Positions 54,730-61,695 of a DNA stretch of 64,000 nt are shown here, piece by piece. The notes under the pieces are model-generated. The model searched no databases. It was not told where the DNA came from and saw only the letters and a program-made list of their open reading frames with translations. This DNA is from an uncultured Rhodospirillales bacterium. Its GTDB lineage: Bacteria > Pseudomonadota > Alphaproteobacteria > Acetobacterales > Acetobacteraceae. Positions within the stretch are counted from its first letter, which is position 1. The number at the start of each line of letters is the position of its first letter. A program made the translations under genes and the position numbers. The stretch is from NCBI GenBank assembly GCA_903835235.1, contig CAILMF010000054.1:372001-436000 (forward strand), given 5' to 3'.

Positions 54730-55056
54730 CCGCGGCGGAGGCGACGGCACGACCTGCCGCCTCGCTTCCCGACAGATGCTTGTTCCGTGGCCGCCAGGAT
54801 CAGCGCGACCCTGCAAGCCAGGCTGGCGCCAGGCCGGAGGCGCAGGGCGCGGGACAACTGGATGGCAAAAGGTCGCGCCGATGCCGAACCAAAGTGATGC
54901 CGCAACATCGCGGCGTCTGGGCAAAGACATGAACGGCGCGTCCACTTGCGGATTGGGCTGTGCGCTCCATCGCATAGTGTCGGCATAGAGTGACCACGCG
55001 GCAATTTTGCCCAGGGTGGTTTATCACGTATCCGTCATTGACTGGTCGTTAACTAT
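54730..55056. other. 327-base non-coding region upstream of the two-partner secretion locus
   Basis: No convincing gene is seen; the open frames crossing it have no family similarity. The last 60 bases are notably more AT-rich than the surroundings. TTGACT at 55038-55043 is a good -35 candidate, but no clear -10 hexamer lies at 16-18 bases, so a promoter for the secretion operon here is likely but not pinned down. A short GGCAA-tt-TTGCC dyad lies near 55001-55012. Confidence 0.4.
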
Positions 55057-56958
55057 TTGGAATCGTATCAAGTGAAGCCGCGGGAGCCCCCACTCGACGT
55101 GCGAGACAAACTCGGTACCGATTGCGCTCCTCCGCTGGGCCGTCCCGGCCGAGCCGGCAAGGCCGCCCATGGTGGCGCTGCCGGCCTTTGTGGCTGCCTG
55201 TCTTTCGCGCTGCTGGCCTGGCCGGTGCAGGCGCAACCATTGCCGCCGCAGCAGGGGCTGATCGAGCGTATTGCCCCGCCGGTGGCGCCCAGCCTGGCGC
55301 CGTCTTTGTCACCGCCACCGGAGCAGCGCGCCAGCGGTCCGGGCGCTGAAAACCGGGTGCGCATCGCCCGGGTTTCGCTGCGGGGCAACCATGCCTTGCC
55401 CGAGGCCGGGTTGCGCCCCCTCTATGCCGCGCTGGAGGGACGGGAGGTCCCGCTGGGCACGCTGGAAGACACCCGCCTGGCCGTGCTGGAAGCCTATCGG
55501 CGGGCAGGCTACCCCTATGTAGCGGTGGCCGCGGCGCTGGCGCCGGCGGGCGACGGCGGCGCCGAGCTGCGGCTTGCCGTCACCGAAGGCTTCGTCGCCG
55601 AGATCCGCCTGGAAGGCGATATCGGCCCGGCGGCCACCCAGGTGCTGCGCTTCCTGAATCAGGTCACCACGGAACGGCCGGTCAGCAATACGGCGCTGGA
55701 ACGGGCGCTGCTGCTGGCCGGCGACGTGCCCGGCGTGACCGCGCGCGGCCTGCTGCGGCCGCTGCTGGGGGGCGAACCTGGCGCGCTGCAGCTGGTGGTG
55801 CAGCTGCAGCGCCGCAGCTACAGCGGCTTCGTCAACGCCGACAACCGGGGCTTCCGCGCCACCGGTGCCTGGCAGGGGTTGCTGGTCGTCGGCGCCAACA
55901 GCTTCTCCTCCCTCGGCGAACGCACCGAGGTTTCGGTGCTGGAGAGCGAAGCCAACCGGCAGACCTTCGGCCAGGTCTCGCAGGAGTTCTTCGTCGGCGG
56001 CTCCGGGCTGCGCGTGCGTGGCTATATCGGCATCGGCCGGGTCCAGCCGGGGTCACCGCTCTCGGCGCTGGGCTACAACGGAGATACGCGGGTGGCCGGG
56101 TTCTCGGCCGCCTACCCGGTCCTGCGCAGCCGCCCGGCCAACCTGTCCCTGGTGGCGCAGTTCGATGCCTTCGAGAGCACGGTGGATCTTCGCCTCGCCT
56201 CCACCGGGCCAAGCCAGCGCGCCAGCCGCGACGATGTCCGCAGCTTCCGCCTGGGCGCCGAGGGCTCGGCCCGCGATGCCTTCCTGCCGCTGAACGTCGG
56301 CGCCGCCAATACCTACGGCAACATTCGCCTGCACCAAGGTGTGGAGGCGCTGGGCAGCAGCCATGCCGCCAGCACCACGGTGGGCCGCTACGGCAGCAAT
56401 TTCGGCTACACCAAGGCCACTGCGGAGGTCACCCGGCAGCAGCCGCTGTTCCGGCCGTTCGAGGGATCGGTGGTCAGCCTCCAGGGCACCCTGGCCGGGC
56501 AATGGAGCCGCGACATCCTGCCGCTGTCGGAGAAATTCTATCTCGGCGGCACCCGGCTGGGCCGCGGCTTCTATTCAGGCCAGGTCACCGGCGACCGGGC
56601 CATGGGCATGAGCCTGGAGCTGCAGCTCAATACCGGCTTCGACCTGCCGCTGATGCAGAGCTGGGTGCGGCAGGGCTGGCTCGGCACCAGCGTCGCGCCG
56701 GCCTGGCTGACCGGCGAGGACATCGGCATCGCCAGCCAGTTCTACCTGCTGCAAGACCAGGGTCGGGCCTTCGAGAACAAGGACAGCGATCCGAACCGCA
56801 GGCTGGCCTCCTGGGGGGCGGGAATGCGGCTCATCGCCAATGAGCGGGTTCAGCTGGACATGGAATGGGTACGGCGGATGACCCGCCAGCCGGATGGCGC
56901 CGGTGCCACGCGGCTGCGGGCCGATGCGTTTTTTGCCCGCATGCTGGTCAGGTTCTGA
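55057..56958 (+). CDS. TpsB outer-membrane transporter (ShlB/FhaC/HecB family)
   Basis: A 633-residue Omp85-superfamily two-partner secretion transporter. Residues about 38-60 are the signal peptide (FALLAWPVQAQ), then a Pro-rich linker, a POTRA region (VRIARVSLRGNHALPEAGL; YRRAGYPYVAVAAAL; LRLAVTEGFVAEIRLEGDI) and a beta barrel from about 250 to the terminal Phe. The conserved L6 motif is LGRGF in FYLGGTRLGRGFYSGQV. The last residues FFARMLVRF end in Phe as outer-membrane barrels do. TTG at 55057 and GTG at 55072 or 55099 could start it. TpsA follows after 48 bases. Confidence 0.92.
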   Translation: MESYQVKPREPPLDVRDKLGTDCAPPLGRPGRAGKAAHGGAAGLCGCLSFALLAWPVQAQPLPPQQGLIERIAPPVAPSLAPSLSPPPEQRASGPGAENRVRIARVSLRGNHALPEAGLRPLYAALEGREVPLGTLEDTRLAVLEAYRRAGYPYVAVAAALAPAGDGGAELRLAVTEGFVAEIRLEGDIGPAATQVLRFLNQVTTERPVSNTALERALLLAGDVPGVTARGLLRPLLGGEPGALQLVVQLQRRSYSGFVNADNRGFRATGAWQGLLVVGANSFSSLGERTEVSVLESEANRQTFGQVSQEFFVGGSGLRVRGYIGIGRVQPGSPLSALGYNGDTRVAGFSAAYPVLRSRPANLSLVAQFDAFESTVDLRLASTGPSQRASRDDVRSFRLGAEGSARDAFLPLNVGAANTYGNIRLHQGVEALGSSHAASTTVGRYGSNFGYTKATAEVTRQQPLFRPFEGSVVSLQGTLAGQWSRDILPLSEKFYLGGTRLGRGFYSGQVTGDRAMGMSLELQLNTGFDLPLMQSWVRQGWLGTSVAPAWLTGEDIGIASQFYLLQDQGRAFENKDSDPNRRLASWGAGMRLIANERVQLDMEWVRRMTRQPDGAGATRLRADAFFARMLVRF

Positions 56959-57006
56959 ACGGCGCCGCGGGTCAGGCGGTGCCATGCGACCGAACGGGAG
57001 AGAGCG

Positions 57007-60000
57007 ATGCAGCATAGCCGCGATCAGGCTCGCCTGAAGCTGGCCCTCTTGTTCGGCACGGCTCTGGTGGCCGCCGCCGGGCTGGCGACTGGCCCGGCGC
57101 TGGCACAACCCGCCCCCGGCGCCATGCCCACGGGCGGGCGGGTGGCGGCTGGTGCCGCCAGCATCGGCCAGACCGCGCAGCGCACCACGGTGGCGCAAAG
57201 CAGCGACCGCGCCGTGCTGGAATGGCAGCAGTTCAACGTGGGCAGCCAGCACGCGGTGGAATTCCGCCAGCCCAACGCCGCTTCCTGGACCCTGAACCGG
57301 GTCACCGGCGGCGATCCCTCGGCCATTGCCGGGCGGATCACCGCCAATGGCGGCATCGCCATCGTCAACCAGTCCGGCGTGGTCTTCACCGAAGGCGCCC
57401 AGGTCAATGTCGGCAGCCTGATCGCCTCGGCCGCCAACGTCACCACGCAGAACTTCATGGCCGGGCGGATGGCCTTCGATGGCACCGCCCGCCCGGGCGC
57501 GCGGGTTGAGAACCGCGGTACCGTCACCGTGGCACAACGCGGCCTGGCGGCGCTGGTCGGGCCGGAAGTGGCCAATAGCGGCACCATCAATGCCCGGCTG
57601 GGCAAGGTGGCCCTGGCGGCGGGTGAAGCCTTCGCCCTGGACCTGGCCGGCGACGGCATGCTCTCCATCGACGTCACGCCCTCGGTGCGGCAGGCACCGG
57701 GCGGTGGCGCCGCGTTGCTGACCAACAGCGGCACCATCCGGGCCGAGGGCGGCAGCGTGCTGCTGACCGCCCATGCCGCCAGCGGCCTGGTGGAGAACCT
57801 GGTCGCCCACAGCGGCCGCATCGAGGCGCCGACCAGCGCCGATGGCCGTGCCGGGCAGGTGGCGTTGCGGGCCATGGGCGGCAACACCACGGTCGCCGGC
57901 AGCATCTCAACCACCGGTGGGGCCGGGCTGCGCGGCGGCAGCGTGGAGGTCAATGCCACCGGCACCGTCACCCTGGCCGGCAGCGCCGTGGTCGATGCCT
58001 CCGGCGATACCGGCGGCGGCCGCGTCGCGGTGGGGCTCAGCGCTGCCAGCCGCGCCGGCGCACCGCAGAACCTGGCGCGGCGCACCGTGGTGCAGCCCGG
58101 CGCGCGTATCACCGCCGATGCCGGCAGCAGTGGCGATGGCGGCAGCGTCACGCTGCACGCAGCGCAGCTGACCGACATGCGCGGCAGCGTCTCGGCCCGC
58201 GGCGGCGCCCAGGGTGGCGACGGCGGCGAGGTCGAGGTCTCCAGCCAGGCCGCCTTCGCGATGGATGGCCGGGTGGACGTCTCGGCACCGCGCGGCCGGC
58301 TCGGGAACGTGCTGTATGACCCGGTGGAGCTGCGCGTGGTCTCCAGCCTGACCGGCTCGCTGGAGCCGGCGGAGATCACCGCCGCCGCGGTCGGCGGCAC
58401 CAGCGGCAACCTGACCCTCTCGGCCAGCAGCATCATCCGGGTCAACGCCGCCATCAGCAAGCCGACCGGCAACCTGGCGCTGACCACCACCAATGCCAGC
58501 GGCGGCGCCATCTACCTGGATGCCAATATCCTGCTGGGCAACGGCCTGGTCACCAGCGGCACCTTCACCGCCACCACCAACGGAACCATCTTCCAGAATG
58601 GCGGCACCCAGCTGCAGGTCTCCAACACCATCACGCTGAATGGCGGTGGTGTCTCGCTGGCCGGCACGCTGTTCAACCCCGATCTCACGCCCGCCGCGAT
58701 CAACGTCAACGCCACGGGCGCGGTCGCCGATGCCGCCGCGAATTTTGGTGGCATCCTGGCGCTGGGCAACATCATCATCGGCGGCGGCAACATCACGCTC
58801 GCCTCCACCAACAGCTATGTCGTGGTGGCGCCGGCCGCCTGGCTGGCCAGTCATGCCAGCCTGGCGCCCTCCGCCGGCGGCGCCGTGCAACCCGCCACCG
58901 GCTATGGCGGCGGCGGCGGCAGCATCGACGCCGCCGGTACCCTGGCCCTTACCAGCGGCCGGGAGATCGCCTTCGGCGGCAGCCTGTTCGGCGGCCAGCA
59001 CGGCCTGACGCCCCCCACCGGCAACGCGGTGCGCCTGATCGCCGGCACCGACATCGCGCTGGACGGCTTCGTCTCGGGCAAGGGCGGCGGCACGGCCAGC
59101 GTCTCGGCCGCGGTGTTCATCCAGGCGCAGGGCGCCATCAGCAACAGCGGGGGCATCTTCGGCGTCGCCTCCGCCACCGCCAACAGCGGCAGCGTCCGGC
59201 TGGACACCACGCTGACCAGCAGCAGCACGCTGCCGTCCAGCAACCCCACCGGCGGCGCCATCACCAACTCCGGCACCATCGCGGCCGCCCGCAACGTGCT
59301 GATCACCGCCAATGCCGGCTTCAGCAACAATGCCGGCGGCAGCCTGGCCGGCAGCGGTATCGGTACCACCGGCAACGCCGTCCAGGTGACGGCCGGCGGC
59401 AACCTGATCAATGCCGGGAACATCAGCGGTACCGGCGGCGGCGGGCTGAATTTCCTTGGTACCGGCACCAGCGCCGCGGTGGTGCTGGTTACCGGCGGCT
59501 GGCTGGACAACACGGGTACCATCATCGGCAGCGCCAATGCCGGCGTGGCGAGCAGCGGCGGTGTCTACCTGGACAGCCGCGGCATGCTGGCCACCACCGG
59601 GGCCACGTCGCTCTATGCCTCGCCCGGCACCACCATTGTCAACAGCGGCACCATCCGGGGCGACCACTACGTCATCGCCAACGCCGCGACCGACTTCACC
59701 CAGAGCAATACCGGCGCCATCGCCGGCGGGCTGGCGCTGGGCACCACCAGCACGCCCGCGGTGAACATCATGACCGGCGGCGGGCTGATCAACCAGGGCA
59801 CCATCACCGGCACCGGCGGCTCGGCCTCGCAATCCGCCGTGGTGCTGCGGGCCGATGGTACATTGCAGAACCAGGCGCTGGTGCGGGGCCTGGCGCTGAC
59901 CAGTGGCGGCAGCCCGGTGGCCGATACCGGCGGCGTTCGGCTGGATACCACCGGCGCCACCAATGTGGGCGACGCCGCGGTGTTCACCCACAACGGTGCC

Positions 60001-61695
60001 ATCATCAACAGCGGCACCGTGGTGGCCGATGGCCGGCTCAGCGTGACGTCGCTGGCCAATATCTTCAATACCGGCAGCCTGGCTGCCGGCCAGGCGCTGC
60101 TGCCCAGCGTCACCACGATGCGGCTGTTCGCGCAGACCGCCGTCAGCAATCTCGGCACCCTGGCTACCGGCCAGGGCGACATGGACATCCGCGGCCCGGC
60201 GACCGTGGTGCTGGGCACCGCCCAAGCGGCAGGCGCCATCAGCGCCACCTCCGCCAACGGGGTGGTCGCGATCACCGCGCCGGTCAGCGCGACCACGCTG
60301 AGCCTCAGCAGCGGCACCAATATCCAGCAGGCTGCCAGCGGCGCCGGGATCAGCGCCGGCACGCTGCTCGCCAGCGCTGCCGGCAATGTCGCGCTGGACG
60401 GCGCCGGCAACCAGGTGGCGGTGCTCGGCACCAGCAGCGCCGGCGGCAACTTCACCCTGGTGGATGCCAGCAGCCTGACCACCACCGGCAAGCTTACCGC
60501 AAGCGGCAACGTCAGCCTCAGCAGCGCCGGCTCGCTCTCCCTCCAGGGCGCGGTGGACCCCACCATCGTCACGCTGATCGCGGCTGGCGACATCACGCAG
60601 GCGGCCAATGGCGCCGGCGTCACCGCGACCACCCTGCTGCTCACCGCCGGTGGCAGCGTCAACCTGGGGGGCGGCGGCAACCAGGTGCTGGCGCTCGGCG
60701 CCAGCAGTGCGGGCGGCGACCTGATGCTGGTCAACCTCGGCAGCCTCACCGCGTCCAGCGGCCTTTCCGCCGGCGGCTCACTGCAACTGACCACCAGTGG
60801 CGCGCTGCTGCTCGGCTCCACCCTGCGGGCCGAAACGCTCACCGCCCTGGGCGGCAGCCTGGTGCTGGACGGTGCCCAGCTTACCCTCGGCCGCGGTGGC
60901 CTGCTTGCCGCACCCGGCGGCTTCACCGCGCTCTCGCCCTCCCTGCTCGCCGCGCTGGACCCGCTGCGGCTGCCGGTGCTGGTGCTGGACGGCCGCGGCT
61001 CCGGCGCACTGGCCGGCCTGCCGGGCTTTGTCCAGCCGGACCGGCCGGGGTTGGCCTCGGCCGCCCAGCCGACGCAGCTTGACGACTTCGGCACGCCGCG
61101 CGCCGCGGCCGCCCAATCGCTGGCACTGAACCTCTCGGCCGGCGACAGCCCGGTCTTCCTGCTGGTGGATTCCGCCACGGTCTCCGGCGTACTCAACGCC
61201 GGGCGTGTCGGTCTGTTCGGCCTCGGCGGCGCTGCCAGCCTGGAAGGCCTGTTGAATGGCATCGGCGGCCCTGCGGCGGCCAGCCAGGCCTTCATCGTGG
61301 TGGCTGGTGGCAGCTTTGGTCTGAGCAACTACCTCTACAACGGCAGCCAGTTCACCCCGACCCAGCCGGTACTTGATAGCCTGGTCACCTTCCCGACGAA
61401 TATCCTGATCAATTTCAGCGATGCCGGCGGCGGCGGTTCCGGCACCGGTGGCGGTAGTTCCGGTGTGGTCGGCGGTGGTGCTGGCGGTGGCAACAGCAGC
61501 GGCGGGCCCACCTTGACCGAGCGCACCGAGGCCACCGAGGCGGTGCTGGCCGAGGCCTCGCCGCCGGTCGCGCCGCGCGCCAGCTTCGTGCGCCGCTTCC
61601 TGCCGCCATCCTCGGTGCTGCGCACCCGGGCGACGCAATCGCGCTTCGGCGGTGGCGATGTCGAAGTGCCGAATGCCGGCGGGAGGGACTTCTGA
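57007..61695 (+). CDS. TpsA exoprotein, filamentous-haemagglutinin family
   Basis: A 1562-residue secreted protein. Signal peptide residues 1-34 (ending PALAQ). The TPS secretion domain spans about 40-290 (VEFRQPNAASWTLNRVTGGD, SAIAGRITANGGIAIVNQSG, TEGAQVNVGSLIASA). A long right-handed beta-helix follows, with many NSGTI-type rungs between 190 and 1050, and two consecutive units of about 95 residues near 1095 and 1188 sharing GNQVxxLGxSSAGG. A Gly/Ser linker (about 1473-1500) leads to a 60-residue tail. AGAGAG precedes the ATG. It is the substrate of the upstream TpsB. Binding target unknown. Confidence 0.92.
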   Translation: MQHSRDQARLKLALLFGTALVAAAGLATGPALAQPAPGAMPTGGRVAAGAASIGQTAQRTTVAQSSDRAVLEWQQFNVGSQHAVEFRQPNAASWTLNRVTGGDPSAIAGRITANGGIAIVNQSGVVFTEGAQVNVGSLIASAANVTTQNFMAGRMAFDGTARPGARVENRGTVTVAQRGLAALVGPEVANSGTINARLGKVALAAGEAFALDLAGDGMLSIDVTPSVRQAPGGGAALLTNSGTIRAEGGSVLLTAHAASGLVENLVAHSGRIEAPTSADGRAGQVALRAMGGNTTVAGSISTTGGAGLRGGSVEVNATGTVTLAGSAVVDASGDTGGGRVAVGLSAASRAGAPQNLARRTVVQPGARITADAGSSGDGGSVTLHAAQLTDMRGSVSARGGAQGGDGGEVEVSSQAAFAMDGRVDVSAPRGRLGNVLYDPVELRVVSSLTGSLEPAEITAAAVGGTSGNLTLSASSIIRVNAAISKPTGNLALTTTNASGGAIYLDANILLGNGLVTSGTFTATTNGTIFQNGGTQLQVSNTITLNGGGVSLAGTLFNPDLTPAAINVNATGAVADAAANFGGILALGNIIIGGGNITLASTNSYVVVAPAAWLASHASLAPSAGGAVQPATGYGGGGGSIDAAGTLALTSGREIAFGGSLFGGQHGLTPPTGNAVRLIAGTDIALDGFVSGKGGGTASVSAAVFIQAQGAISNSGGIFGVASATANSGSVRLDTTLTSSSTLPSSNPTGGAITNSGTIAAARNVLITANAGFSNNAGGSLAGSGIGTTGNAVQVTAGGNLINAGNISGTGGGGLNFLGTGTSAAVVLVTGGWLDNTGTIIGSANAGVASSGGVYLDSRGMLATTGATSLYASPGTTIVNSGTIRGDHYVIANAATDFTQSNTGAIAGGLALGTTSTPAVNIMTGGGLINQGTITGTGGSASQSAVVLRADGTLQNQALVRGLALTSGGSPVADTGGVRLDTTGATNVGDAAVFTHNGAIINSGTVVADGRLSVTSLANIFNTGSLAAGQALLPSVTTMRLFAQTAVSNLGTLATGQGDMDIRGPATVVLGTAQAAGAISATSANGVVAITAPVSATTLSLSSGTNIQQAASGAGISAGTLLASAAGNVALDGAGNQVAVLGTSSAGGNFTLVDASSLTTTGKLTASGNVSLSSAGSLSLQGAVDPTIVTLIAAGDITQAANGAGVTATTLLLTAGGSVNLGGGGNQVLALGASSAGGDLMLVNLGSLTASSGLSAGGSLQLTTSGALLLGSTLRAETLTALGGSLVLDGAQLTLGRGGLLAAPGGFTALSPSLLAALDPLRLPVLVLDGRGSGALAGLPGFVQPDRPGLASAAQPTQLDDFGTPRAAAAQSLALNLSAGDSPVFLLVDSATVSGVLNAGRVGLFGLGGAASLEGLLNGIGGPAAASQAFIVVAGGSFGLSNYLYNGSQFTPTQPVLDSLVTFPTNILINFSDAGGGGSGTGGGSSGVVGGGAGGGNSSGGPTLTERTEATEAVLAEASPPVAPRASFVRRFLPPSSVLRTRATQSRFGGGDVEVPNAGGRDF

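Noticed and set aside
57907-60225. A 772-codon minus-strand frame within tpsA (and another at 59667-61328)
   Set aside because: These are reverse-strand shadows of the repetitive Gly/Ala/Thr-rich exoprotein and lack starts with ribosome sites.
57007-61695. Contact-dependent inhibition toxin (CdiA) reading of TpsA
   Set aside because: The protein is short for CdiA, has no VENN-type motif or recognisable toxin domain at its end, and no small immunity gene follows; the next gene is the CHAT lipoprotein.
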